Source: Crenothrix sp043729335 (lineage in GTDB: Bacteria > Pseudomonadota > Gammaproteobacteria > Methylococcales > Methylomonadaceae). From it: 64,000 bases of DNA. Every line of letters starts with the position of its first letter. The stretch's first letter is position 1. Positions 1 through 8,367 of the stretch are shown in pieces. Made by a program: the position numbers and the translations under genes. The notes beneath the pieces were generated by a model that was given only the letters and a program-made list of their open reading frames with translations, had not been told where the DNA came from and made no database searches. Location: the NCBI RefSeq assembly GCF_043729335.1, contig NZ_JAYTLQ010000013.1, positions 62,001 through 126,000 on the forward strand. The letters are read 5' to 3'.

Positions 1-1
1 T

Positions 2-124
2 TTTTTTGGGATTGTAAATAATACTTTGCGCTTAGTATTATCCGGTGAGTTAAATAAAAAAGCCGATGCGTATCAATCTCAAACGTGGCTTTGTGCCTGG
101 AATATGATTGCTAATAAGCGGTAA
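2..124 (+). CDS. C-terminal fragment of an unidentified protein
   Basis: An open frame runs in from the window edge and closes with TAA at 122-124, leaving about 40 codons. The peptide contains NTLRLVLSGELNKKADAY and ends WNMIANKR. I do not recognise a family and the start lies outside the window. It is followed by about 150 bases of AT-rich DNA before the convergent lipoprotein gene. It could be a chance open frame, although the codons look ordinary for this genome. Confidence 0.35.
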   Translation, partial: FFGIVNNTLRLVLSGELNKKADAYQSQTWLCAWNMIANKR

Positions 125-273
125 TCAGTTATTGCTGATAAAAAAATCTTGCTTTACGATAAAAATGACACAGATTTGATTAATATTTGGGCCAATAATA
201 ATCAAATCTGTTTAATTGAATTTACATTTATTGTGTTTCGATAACTAAATAACGGCATAAAATTAATTGCTTA

Positions 274-978
274 TTAATCAAAACTGCCTGCTTTCTTCCT
301 TGCCAATTTAGCCCCTTCAGGATTACTCAGTAATTCTCTTGCCTTGGCAATTAATAGCCAGCTGTGTTTTTTCAATTCCCGATCATTCGATGCCAACAAC
401 GCGGCTTTTTTAGCTAAATCTTCCGCCAAACGCGGTTGCGATTGATTAAGTCTTGCTACTGCCAGTTTGTAATACAGCGTCGCATTTCTAGGTTCAATAC
501 GTATCGCTCGTTCAATAGCAGCTCCTGCGGCTTCTGGATTGCCGCTGTCAGTATTTTGCTTAGCCGCCAAAACTAAAGCACTGACAGGTGCTGATAAATG
601 CGCATTGGATTCTAAAGGGGTAAAAGAGGTATCTGCCTCAGGTTCTTGTGTTACTTGAGGTTCTGGTGCCGGTGCATCTTCCACGAGCGGGGGAAGCTCT
701 TCTACTTTTTCTTCTGGAACAGGCTCCGGTTCTGGCTCCTGTATAACACGGTCAGGTATTTCCATAGGAACCGACCGAGGTTTAAACTCTTTTAAGGGTT
801 TGGTAACAACAGTACTTTCATCAGGCAAGGGCTTAGCAACAGGCGGGGGTAGCTGGGTATTGATAGGGGATTGGCCACCATAAACAGGTGCAGGATACTG
901 AGCTTGGTAATAGTCGTTGGCACAACCCGTTAGTAAAACCATCAGTGTGCAAGGCGCAAAAAGATGTTTAATTGCCAT
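274..978 (-). CDS. Proline-rich TPR lipoprotein
   Basis: This 234-residue protein begins with a lipoprotein signal: a short basic N-terminus, a hydrophobic stretch and the lipobox LTGC with the lipidated Cys at about residue 19. A long Pro/Glu-rich linker follows (about residues 30-115). The C-terminal half is helical, with one to two TPR-like units (ESNAHLSAPVSALVLAAKQ; AAIERAIRIEPRNATLYYKL). It is therefore probably an envelope protein whose TPR part binds a partner. It lies downstream of the HtrA protease gene on the same strand, 192 bases away with a possible hairpin between, so co-transcription is uncertain. No enzymatic motif is visible and the exact role is unknown. Confidence 0.75.
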   Translation of the reverse strand: MAIKHLFAPCTLMVLLTGCANDYYQAQYPAPVYGGQSPINTQLPPPVAKPLPDESTVVTKPLKEFKPRSVPMEIPDRVIQEPEPEPVPEEKVEELPPLVEDAPAPEPQVTQEPEADTSFTPLESNAHLSAPVSALVLAAKQNTDSGNPEAAGAAIERAIRIEPRNATLYYKLAVARLNQSQPRLAEDLAKKAALLASNDRELKKHSWLLIAKARELLSNPEGAKLARKKAGSFD

Positions 979-1104
979 TATAATTCATCCAGTAAAAACA
1001 ACAGTTAATTAAGTTAGGATCAGCTTAATATTTTGCTTAATCTAACATCAATTGCCTGAATTAGGTACAAAAAGTTGCGGGTCGGAGCAGTGCAAAATTT
1101 GAGT

Positions 1105-1141
1105 GCTCATGCACCTTACCGTTAAAGTAAGATACATGAGC
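1105..1141 (-). terminator. Possible stem-loop downstream of the HtrA gene
   Basis: An interrupted inverted repeat lies just past the protease stop codon. The outer arms are GCTCATG (1105-1111) and CATGAGC (1135-1141), the inner arms CTTAC (1115-1119) and GTAAG (1127-1131). No clear T-tract follows, so this may be a weak terminator or an RNA-stabilising hairpin. Confidence 0.3.
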
Positions 1142-1170
1142 GTATAACGGGTAATTCAGAGTTATACAGC

Positions 1171-2592
1171 TTATTTAGCGATTTTTAACGCCAGGAATAT
1201 CGGACTACCGCGGCGTTGCACTAAAAGTGCTACCGATTTACCCGCATCAAACTTCTTAATCATTTTATTAAAGTCATCAACATCAGCAATAACAGTATTT
1301 TGAATACGTAAAATAATATCACCCCGCATAATGCCAGCATCTCTTGCAGCACCTTTGGTGACATCTTGAACTAACACACCGCCATTGATATTCTGCAAGG
1401 CTTCTCTTTGCTCAGGTGTTAAATCGCTAACGCTGATACCTAGTTTATTGGTGGGCTTTTTTTCTACTTTGCTTTCAATTATTTTTTCATCTTGCTCAGG
1501 TAATAAGCCCACTTTAAAGTCAACTTTTTCAGTATCGCCTTGCCTAATAATGGTTAAAGTCGCTGACTCGTTAATAGGGGTCACACCCACCATTGGCGGT
1601 AGATCACCAGACTTTTCAATTTGTTGGCCGTTAAATTCGGTAATAATATCGCCAATTTGCAAACCGGCTTTTTCAGCGGGGCTGCTAGGTAATATTTTAG
1701 AAACTAACGCGCCTTGCGGTCTTTTCATGCCAAATGATTCAGCCAATTGCCTTGTGACATCCTGGATTTGTACGCCTAACCAGCCATGCGATGCTTTACC
1801 GTGGGATTTAATCTGATTGACAACATTCATAGCGATATCCATAGGAATGGAGAAAGATAACCCCATAAATCCCCCGGTGCGGCTATAAATTTGCGAATTT
1901 ATGCCGACAACTTCGCCTTTCATATTAAAGAGAGGGCCACCGGAGTTTCCGGGGTTTATCGCGACATCGGTTTGAATGAAGGGCACATAGTTGCCGCCGG
2001 GTAAGCTGCGTCCTTTGGCGCTGACGATACCCGCAGTTGCCGATTGTTCAAATCCAAAAGGTGAACCGATGGCTAAAACCCATTCCCCAACCTGAAGTTG
2101 AGCAGGAGAGCCTATTTTTACTACCGGTAAGCCCGTTGCATCCACTTTTAGCAAAGCGATATCGGTACGGGCATCAGAACCAATTAATTTAGCGATTAAT
2201 TCTCTTCTGTCAGTCAACCTCACCATAATTTCCGAGGCATCTTTAACGACATGGTGATTGGTTAAAATAAAGCCATCAGGAGAAATAATAAAGCCAGAGC
2301 CTAGTGATTGCATTTCTTCAGGACCAAGCCCCCCACCGCCTCCGCCGCCGGGTGCGCCATTAGGGTTTTCCAGGAAATGTTTAAATAACTCTTCCATTTC
2401 AGGCGGGATACCTTCAGGTAGTTGTTGCCTTAGCCCTGCATCCACCTCAGGTGCAGCCTTTTGCGTTGTGCTGATATTGACTATCGCCGTACCATTCGCT
2501 TTTACCATTTGGGTAAAATCGGGCAAATCGGCAATTGTCGGTTCAGAGAACAAAATAACCAGAAAAAAACACCAACTTAGCTTTTTAAGCAT
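1171..2592 (-). CDS. Periplasmic serine endoprotease, HtrA/DegP-MucD family
   Basis: This 473-residue protease degrades or refolds misfolded envelope proteins. A signal peptide occupies about residues 1-21. A Gly-rich loop (about 81-90) precedes the trypsin-like domain. The catalytic triad is visible as His114 in TNHHVV, Asp144 in ARTDIALL and Ser217 in GNSGGP. Two PDZ domains follow (about 265-355 and 380-470), recognisable from GWLGVQIQDV, GALVSKILPSSPAEKAGL and GGVLVQDVTKGAARDAGI. Length and domain order match the DegP/DegQ/MucD group. It is encoded downstream of the rpoE-rseA pair on the same strand, as mucD follows the algU cluster in Pseudomonas, so control by the envelope-stress sigma factor is likely. 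I saw no good sigma-E promoter directly upstream. Confidence 0.95.
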   Translation of the reverse strand: MLKKLSWCFFLVILFSEPTIADLPDFTQMVKANGTAIVNISTTQKAAPEVDAGLRQQLPEGIPPEMEELFKHFLENPNGAPGGGGGGGLGPEEMQSLGSGFIISPDGFILTNHHVVKDASEIMVRLTDRRELIAKLIGSDARTDIALLKVDATGLPVVKIGSPAQLQVGEWVLAIGSPFGFEQSATAGIVSAKGRSLPGGNYVPFIQTDVAINPGNSGGPLFNMKGEVVGINSQIYSRTGGFMGLSFSIPMDIAMNVVNQIKSHGKASHGWLGVQIQDVTRQLAESFGMKRPQGALVSKILPSSPAEKAGLQIGDIITEFNGQQIEKSGDLPPMVGVTPINESATLTIIRQGDTEKVDFKVGLLPEQDEKIIESKVEKKPTNKLGISVSDLTPEQREALQNINGGVLVQDVTKGAARDAGIMRGDIILRIQNTVIADVDDFNKMIKKFDAGKSVALLVQRRGSPIFLALKIAK

Positions 2593-3093
2593 AAATTCCT
2601 CATCTACAAGCAGTGATAATATAAATATAAATGTTACACAGGTAACGCACGCAGAAGCTCTAATCTTCTTCTACAGTATAATGCTGATTTATTAATAGGG
2701 TCGATACATTTCAAGGCTATCTATTTAAGGGGGGCAGTTTCCCATGTTGTTGTAATTTATTAATCCCTGTCCCCGAAGAAATAATTGTTTTCTTTTATAT
2801 TTGGAATATTCATTTTTAGTCCACCGTCTGTTTTTTGCGATAGGTCGTAAAAAATAACACCAATGAAAATTTTATTATGCGGGGGCGGTGATTGCTATGA
2901 TTCCGAGTTTAATGTCGGTTTTTAGGAGTAAAGAAAAGTTTATTGAATTAGCGTGATTTGGATTAAGAGTGTTGATTTTAAATAATACAGTCTAACAATT
3001 TCCTGCAATCAGCAAACGGTATTTTTACACATTTGCAGATTGCAGTAGAGATGTTAATCTCTCATTTTATCGTTTGGCAAATTGTTGGATTGG
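2593..3093. other. 500-base intergenic gap where rseB would be expected
   Basis: No convincing open frame is present on either strand between the anti-sigma gene and the HtrA gene. The stretch is AT-rich with many stops in every frame. A GGGGGCGGT tract near 2881 is the only compositional feature. In many gammaproteobacteria rseB/mucB occupies this spot; here I see neither the gene nor recognisable remains of it. Confidence 0.6.
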
Positions 3094-3645
3094 CTATTTT
3101 TGACCATAAGCTGTTATGTTTGCAATGGAAGCGGCATTGTCACTACCGGCAACAGTTGTATTTTTCGGGTGAGCTTGCAGATAATCATTTATTTGCGCAT
3201 TGAGTGGCATTAATTCAGCATGCGGCAATTGCTTAATAACATTTTCCGACCTTTTTTGCGTCTGCTGCGCTAGGCTGATACCGGAAGATGCTTTCATTTG
3301 GGCGCCATTTATACGGGTAACGTCTTTTGGTAAAATTACGGCAACAAGGGCAGCGGAAGCGACCAAGGCCAATATTTTGTGTTGGGGTTTGAATTTAGCC
3401 TGCTTACGTTGGGGTAAAAAGTAAACAGCATCGTGTTCAATTTCTTGATGAATGCGATCTAAAAAATCAGCTCTGGGCGCTATATAAGTTTCTGTTTTTA
3501 GCGCATGACCGATGGCTTCATAACGTAAAAATGTGTTGCGTAATTCGCCGTCAAGCGTCATTTGTCTCATCAATATTAACGCCTCGTCAGCTGCAAGCTC
3601 GTTATCAAGAAACTGAGAAATTTTTTCATGGGTATGTTCGTGCAT
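3094..3645 (-). CDS. rseA: Anti-sigma factor, RseA/MucA family
   Basis: This 183-residue protein starts with the anti-sigma N-terminal pattern (ISQFLDNELAADEALILM, then LRYEAIGHAL) that clamps the sigma factor in the cytoplasm. A single membrane segment follows (about residues 90-108, ILALVASAALVAVILP) and then a periplasmic tail of about 75 residues. In the family, stepwise proteolysis of this protein releases the sigma factor during envelope stress. It starts 12 bases after the rpoE stop codon, so the two are co-transcribed. The usual periplasmic partner RseB is not encoded next to it. Confidence 0.85.
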   Translation of the reverse strand: MHEHTHEKISQFLDNELAADEALILMRQMTLDGELRNTFLRYEAIGHALKTETYIAPRADFLDRIHQEIEHDAVYFLPQRKQAKFKPQHKILALVASAALVAVILPKDVTRINGAQMKASSGISLAQQTQKRSENVIKQLPHAELMPLNAQINDYLQAHPKNTTVAGSDNAASIANITAYGQK

Positions 3646-3657
3646 TAAAAATCACCG

Positions 3658-4248
3658 CTAATCAAGCAAAGGGTTTAACTTACTATCGATCGCTTCACGC
3701 GCTCTAAAAAGGCGCGATCGTACCGTGCCTACAGGACAATCCATTGTTTCAGCAATTTCCTCGTAACTCATACCCTCAAATTCGCGCAGCATGATGGCTA
3801 TGCGCATATCCTCAGGTAATTTTTCTATTGCTGTCTTAATTGTGTCGACTATCTCCTGGCTTATTAATAAGCGTTCAGGTGTTTCCATACCTTGCAGTTG
3901 AGGCGCATTTTCACTGGCTTCTGCATCTTGGATGTCGACTTCATAATCAGAACTACGCCGTGTTCGCGCCACTAAATAATTTTTAGCGGTATTAATGGCG
4001 ATACGGTATAGCCACGTATAAAAAGCAGAGTCCCCCCTAAAGCTACCTAATGCTCTATAAGCTTTAATAAAGGCTTCTTGTGCTACATCTTGGGCTTCGC
4101 TGGGATCTTTAACGTAACGATTAACCAGTTGAATAATTCTGTGTTGGTATTTTAGTACTAACAGATCATAGGACTTTTTATCCCCCTGTTGCACTTTTAA
4201 CACTAGGTCTTCGTCGAGCTGTTCACTTTTTTTACTGTAACTATTCAC
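3658..4248 (-). CDS. rpoE: RNA polymerase sigma factor RpoE/AlgU (ECF group)
   Basis: This 196-residue ECF sigma factor directs RNA polymerase to envelope-stress promoters. Region 2 is clear (YQHRIIQLVNRYVKD, DVAQEAFIKAYRALGSFRG, FYTWLYRIAINTAKN). Region 4 has the helix-turn-helix (LPEDMRIAIMLREFEGMSY, EIAETMDCPVGTVRSRLFRA). Length and sequence fit RpoE/AlgU closely. It heads the unit rpoE-rseA-(gap)-htrA and is divergent from nadB, which is the common gammaproteobacterial order. A promoter resembling the sigma-E consensus lies just upstream (4269-4295), suggesting autoregulation. Confidence 0.95.
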   Translation of the reverse strand: MNSYSKKSEQLDEDLVLKVQQGDKKSYDLLVLKYQHRIIQLVNRYVKDPSEAQDVAQEAFIKAYRALGSFRGDSAFYTWLYRIAINTAKNYLVARTRRSSDYEVDIQDAEASENAPQLQGMETPERLLISQEIVDTIKTAIEKLPEDMRIAIMLREFEGMSYEEIAETMDCPVGTVRSRLFRAREAIDSKLNPLLD

Positions 4249-4268
4249 GATTATCTTTTCATATTTAG

Positions 4269-4295
4269 AGAGACAGAATTAAATTGCAGAAGTTC
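4269..4295 (-). promoter_or_regulatory. Probable sigma-E/AlgU-type autoregulatory promoter of rpoE
   Basis: On the minus strand GAACTT (4290-4295) is followed by a 16-base spacer and TCTCT (4269-4273). This resembles the known AlgU/RpoE consensus GAACTT-N16/17-TCtgA. It lies 20-47 bases before the rpoE start codon, implying a very short leader. Autoregulation of rpoE is established in this family; the site here is inferred from sequence only. Confidence 0.5.
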
Positions 4296-4391
4296 TATCG
4301 AGACAAAAAAAAATTGCTATCAATTTAAAAAGCTTTATTATCCATGAACTAGTGTAACTAAGCCACAAGCGTGGTGGTAATTTTTGTTTTT

Positions 4392-5993
4392 ATGCCTTCT
4401 TTGACACATTACGATATTCTGATTATTGGCAGCGGTGCGGCGGGCTTAAGTTTAGCGCTTAAACTTGCTGAATATGACACACGCGTTGCGGTTTTATCCA
4501 AGTTCGCTTTAACAGCAGGCAGTACACATTATGCGCAAGGCGGCATATCGGCCGTTTTTGATGCCGATGATTCGATTGAATCGCATATTGAAGATACGCT
4601 TAATGCCGGTGCAGGGCTGTGTGATCCAGAAATAGTGCGGCTGACCGTGACTCAAGGTAAGGCTTCTATCGATTGGTTACGCCAGCAAGGCGTCAATTTT
4701 ACCGAAGAACATACCCAGTCCGGTGAAACAAAGCTGCATTTAACCCGAGAAGGCGGACATTCGCATCGCCGGGTGGTACATGCGGCGGATGCAACCGGTA
4801 AAGCGGTTTCTCTCTCGCTGATTGAACGCGCCCGCGAGCATAGCAATATTGATTTACTGGAAGATCATAACGCAGTTGAGTTAATTACTTCTGAGCCCAC
4901 AGATGGCGCTGAGATAAGGGTGTTGGGCGCTTATGTTTTGGATAATGAACACCAACACGTTAAAACGTTAGCTGCGCGTGTTGTGGTTTTGGCCACAGGC
5001 GGTGCCAGCAAGGTTTATCTTTACAGTACTAATCCACAGAGTTCAACAGGTGACGGCATTGCCTTGGCGTGGCGTGCAGGCTGTCGTGTCAGTAATATGG
5101 AATTCATGCAGTTCCATCCTACTTGTCTTTATGATCCTAAAGGCAGTTCGTTTTTAATTAGCGAGGCGTTGCGAGGGGAGGGCGCTAAATTAATTTTACC
5201 GGACGGCTCGCCTTTTATGCAGCATTTTGATGCCAGAGGCGAATTGGCACCGAGAGATATTGTTGCCCGCGCTATTGATCATGAAATGAAAAAACGCGGT
5301 ATAGATTGTGTTTATTTGGACATCAGTTATAAACCAGAAGCGTTTATTCGTGAACATTTCCCCATGATTTACCAGCAATGCTTGGAATTTGGTATAGACA
5401 TTACCAAGCAACCTATTCCCGTAGTGCCTGCCGCACACTATACCTGTGGCGGCGTACTCACAGACAGCCATGCGCGTACTGATATTGCTAATTTATATGC
5501 GGTTGGCGAGGTTGCTAGTACCGGATTGCATGGTGCTAACCGCATGGCCAGTAATTCATTGCTTGAATGCCTGGTATTTGCAGAAAGAGCCAGTGAGGAT
5601 ATTTTACGAAAGCTTCCTTCCATTTTACCTATTGGTGACATTGCCGATTGGGATGAATCTCAGGTCAGTGATTCTGACGAAGAGGTGGTGGTATCCCACA
5701 ATTGGAATGAATTGCGTCACTTTATGTGGGATTACGTGGGCATCGTCAGAACTGACAAGCGCTTGCACCGCGCCATGAGCCGCATAGAATTGCTTCAAAA
5801 AGAAATTGCGGAATATTACGGTAACTTTCGGGTCACCAGTGATTTGCTGGAGTTGCGTAACTTAGTGATTGTTGCTGAGTTAATCGTGCGTTGTGCCCAG
5901 TTACGTAAAGAGAGTAGGGGGCTGCATTATACCTTGGACTATCCAGAGCTGGATAACAGTAAGCCACCGCAGAATACGATCTTGATACCTTAA
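4392..5993 (+). CDS. nadB: L-aspartate oxidase NadB
   Basis: This FAD enzyme oxidises L-aspartate to iminoaspartate, the first step of de novo NAD synthesis, in the cytoplasm. The dinucleotide-binding motif DILIIGSGAAGLSLALKLAE sits at the N-terminus. The substrate and flavin segments of the succinate-dehydrogenase/aspartate-oxidase flavoprotein family follow (AQGGISAVF, EGGHSHRRVVHAADATG, MEFMQFHPTCLY, AAHYTCGGV, GLHGANRMASNSLLE). The open frame extends seven codons upstream to a GTG at 4371. The ATG at 4392 places the Rossmann motif as in E. coli NadB, giving 533 residues. It diverges from rpoE. The window also holds SdhA, a paralogue of the same fold. Confidence 0.96.
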   Translation: MPSLTHYDILIIGSGAAGLSLALKLAEYDTRVAVLSKFALTAGSTHYAQGGISAVFDADDSIESHIEDTLNAGAGLCDPEIVRLTVTQGKASIDWLRQQGVNFTEEHTQSGETKLHLTREGGHSHRRVVHAADATGKAVSLSLIERAREHSNIDLLEDHNAVELITSEPTDGAEIRVLGAYVLDNEHQHVKTLAARVVVLATGGASKVYLYSTNPQSSTGDGIALAWRAGCRVSNMEFMQFHPTCLYDPKGSSFLISEALRGEGAKLILPDGSPFMQHFDARGELAPRDIVARAIDHEMKKRGIDCVYLDISYKPEAFIREHFPMIYQQCLEFGIDITKQPIPVVPAAHYTCGGVLTDSHARTDIANLYAVGEVASTGLHGANRMASNSLLECLVFAERASEDILRKLPSILPIGDIADWDESQVSDSDEEVVVSHNWNELRHFMWDYVGIVRTDKRLHRAMSRIELLQKEIAEYYGNFRVTSDLLELRNLVIVAELIVRCAQLRKESRGLHYTLDYPELDNSKPPQNTILIP

Positions 5994-5999
5994 CGGCTG

Positions 6000-6167
6000 A
6001 TGAGTTTTAGCGATTTAGGGTTTAACTGGCTTCACCAACAGGTTTTTTCAATTTTTAGTGGCGCTAAAAATCAAAATAGCGGCTTCATATTACCTTTGCT
6101 TGGTATTTCAATTGCTTATATTGTCCAATTAACTTGGTTGCTTGCGTTTACCGTTGAGTGGCCGTAA
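6000..6167 (+). CDS. Small putative membrane protein downstream of nadB
   Basis: A 55-residue frame starts with ATG at 6000, six bases after the nadB stop. It has a soluble N-terminal part and one hydrophobic segment near the C-terminus (ILPLLGISIAYIVQLTWLLA). No family is recognised. Tight spacing to nadB supports translation, but a typical ribosome-binding site is not obvious. It could be a real small inner-membrane protein or a chance frame. Confidence 0.4.
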   Translation: MSFSDLGFNWLHQQVFSIFSGAKNQNSGFILPLLGISIAYIVQLTWLLAFTVEWP

Positions 6168-6291
6168 AACAAAGTCTCCGACAATCTACACTTCAGGGGA
6201 CACTTGTGATGTTTAGTTTGTTTAGAAGTCGAATTTTATGGATAATGTGTTCATAAATTCAAGTATTTTAAGTGTTATCAAGGTCGAAGCA

Positions 6292-6522
6292 ATGACAGAA
6301 GAATTAAGCCTTGGGCTGGAATTAATGTTTGTCGGAATGGGTATTGTGTTTTTGTTTTTAGCTATGCTGGTCGTTGCTATTAATGTCATGTCTGCGTTAG
6401 TACAGCGGTTTTTTCCTGAAGCGCCTGTGCCGTCCAATCCTATACTTTCCACTAGCCTTGATAAAAGCGTTGTTGCCGCTATTACTGCCGCAATACATCA
6501 ACACCGAAATAGACATAAGTAA
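6292..6522 (+). CDS. oadG: Oxaloacetate decarboxylase gamma subunit (OadG family)
   Basis: This 76-residue protein has one N-terminal membrane helix (ELMFVGMGIVFLFLAMLVVA) followed by a short cytoplasmic tail rich in Pro and Ser. That matches OadG, which anchors and assembles the alpha and beta subunits of the Na+-pumping decarboxylase. The open frame reaches up to an ATG at 6238, but the ATG at 6292 gives the standard N-terminus (MTEELSLGLELMFVGMG). It is first in the gene order oadG-oadA-oadB. The tail ends with HQHRNRHK, His/Arg-rich as in other OadG proteins where it can bind a metal. Confidence 0.85.
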   Translation: MTEELSLGLELMFVGMGIVFLFLAMLVVAINVMSALVQRFFPEAPVPSNPILSTSLDKSVVAAITAAIHQHRNRHK

Positions 6523-6557
6523 AAATACCCACGCGGTTTTTTGGAGAAATGGAAAGA

Positions 6558-8345
6558 ATGGCCAACGATAAAAAAAAGCCTTTAGCAATCACTGAAGTTG
6601 TCTTGCGGGATGCGCATCAATCAATATTAGCGACGCGAGTGCGTGTTGAAGACATGCTGCCCATTTGTGAAAAGCTCGATCAAATTGGCTATTGGTCTAT
6701 TGAATCATGGGGTGGGGCTACTTTTGATGCCTGTATTCGTTACTTAGGTGAAGACCCCTGGGAAAGATTACGTTTATTAAAAGCGGCCATGCCCAATACG
6801 CCTCAGCAAATGTTGTTGCGCGGACAAAATATTTTAGGTTACCGGCATTATGCCGATGATGTAGTCGACAAGTTTGTTGAGCGTTGCGTAATTAACGGCA
6901 TAGATGTGTTTCGTATCTTTGATGCCATGAATGATATGCGTAATATCGAACACGCTGTTAAAGCCGTGTTAACTACCGATGCTCATGCGCAAGGCACCAT
7001 GTCTTATACCACTAGCCCAGTACATACTATTGATATGTGGGTGAGTTTAGGTAAGCAAATTGAAGATATGGGCGCACACTCCATTTGCATTAAAGATATG
7101 GCGGGTTTGCTGAAGCCTTATGAAGCCTTTGAATTAATCAGTCGCTTGAAAAAAAGTACCAGCATTCCTATTCAGTTGCACAGCCACGCCACCACCGGAT
7201 TGAGTGTCGCGACTTTAATTAAGGCCGCTGAAGCGGGTATTGATAATGTCGATACCGCTATTTCATCACTGAGCATGACATACGGCCACAGCGCCACAGA
7301 AACTATTGTCGCGGCGCTTGAAGATACTGGGCGTGCAACAGGCCTGGATTTAATTAAGCTGGAAGAAATTGCCTCTTACTTTAGAGAAATACGTAAAAAA
7401 TACGCGGAGTTTGAAGGCAGCCTGAAAGGCGTGGACAGTCGAATTTTGGTGTCACAAGTGCCGGGCGGCATGCTTACCAATATGGAAAGCCAGCTGAAAG
7501 AGCAAGGCGCCAGTGATAAATTTGATGAAGTGCTTAAAGAAATTCCGCGTGTACGGGAAGATTTAGGCTTTATTCCACTGGTCACGCCAACTTCACAAAT
7601 AGTCGGTTCGCAAGCCGTTATAAATGTAATGAATGGCGAGCGCTATAAAACCATTACCAAAGAAACCGCCGGCGTTTTAAAAGGCGAATACGGTGCAACA
7701 CCTGCGCCTGTCAATAAAGCGCTGCAAGATAAAGTGTTAGCGGGTGAGCAAGCCATTACCTGTCGCCCTGCCGATCTTATTGCGCCGGAAATGGATAAAT
7801 TGATTGCCGATGTTCAAGAAAAAGCCCAGGCCGAAGGCGTTAAGCTTACTGGTCATCCGGAAGAAGATGCGTTAATTAACGGCATGTTTGCCCAGGTAGG
7901 CTGGAAGTTTTTGGCTAATCGAGGCAATCCTTCTGCCTTTGAACCTATGCCGAGCACTGAAATAGCGGCTGCACCTGCCAAAATCAATAGTCTTGCTGCG
8001 GATAATGCTACCGAAAGCTATGCTGTTAATGTGGATGGCAGAATTTACAATGTATCGGTTGGGCCGAGTAATGGCGCTTTAAATATTCAAGCCGCTCCTG
8101 CCGTGCTTAATACCAGTACGCCGGCGATTGCTAGCGGCGCGGTTATTTATGCGCCGATGGCCGGTAATATTCTAAAAATTATGGTTAATATTGGTAGCTT
8201 CGTGGCTGAAGGTGAAGTGGTCGTGGTTATGGAAGCGATGAAAATGGAAACCGAAGTACGCTCCAAATATGCGGGTATCGTCAGTGCTGTCCATATCAAG
8301 GAGGGCGGTGCAGTTGCAGGCGGTAATGCTTTAGTGTCCTTATAA
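6558..8345 (+). CDS. oadA: Oxaloacetate decarboxylase alpha subunit, biotin-dependent
   Basis: The alpha subunit transfers the carboxyl group of oxaloacetate to its biotin. The carboxyltransferase TIM barrel (about residues 1-300) shows LRDAHQSILATRVR, the metal-binding region IQLHSHATTGLS and ICIKDMAGLLKPYE. A PYC/OadA conserved domain (about 300-460) follows, then an Ala/Pro-rich linker. A C-terminal biotinyl domain carries VMEAMKMETEV, with the biotinylated Lys at about 562. The ATG at 6549 is only two bases from the GGAG at 6543-6546. The ATG at 6558 has a proper 11-base spacing, so I prefer the later start (595 residues). Related pyruvate carboxylase B subunits share these domains, but the oadG and oadB neighbours settle the assignment. 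Confidence 0.93.
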   Translation: MANDKKKPLAITEVVLRDAHQSILATRVRVEDMLPICEKLDQIGYWSIESWGGATFDACIRYLGEDPWERLRLLKAAMPNTPQQMLLRGQNILGYRHYADDVVDKFVERCVINGIDVFRIFDAMNDMRNIEHAVKAVLTTDAHAQGTMSYTTSPVHTIDMWVSLGKQIEDMGAHSICIKDMAGLLKPYEAFELISRLKKSTSIPIQLHSHATTGLSVATLIKAAEAGIDNVDTAISSLSMTYGHSATETIVAALEDTGRATGLDLIKLEEIASYFREIRKKYAEFEGSLKGVDSRILVSQVPGGMLTNMESQLKEQGASDKFDEVLKEIPRVREDLGFIPLVTPTSQIVGSQAVINVMNGERYKTITKETAGVLKGEYGATPAPVNKALQDKVLAGEQAITCRPADLIAPEMDKLIADVQEKAQAEGVKLTGHPEEDALINGMFAQVGWKFLANRGNPSAFEPMPSTEIAAAPAKINSLAADNATESYAVNVDGRIYNVSVGPSNGALNIQAAPAVLNTSTPAIASGAVIYAPMAGNILKIMVNIGSFVAEGEVVVVMEAMKMETEVRSKYAGIVSAVHIKEGGAVAGGNALVSL

Positions 8346-8367
8346 ATACAGAAAAATAAAAAAAATC

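Noticed and set aside
2593..2800. Sigma-E promoter for the HtrA gene
   Set aside because: No GAACTT-N16/17-TCtgA-like pair was found on the minus strand in this stretch.
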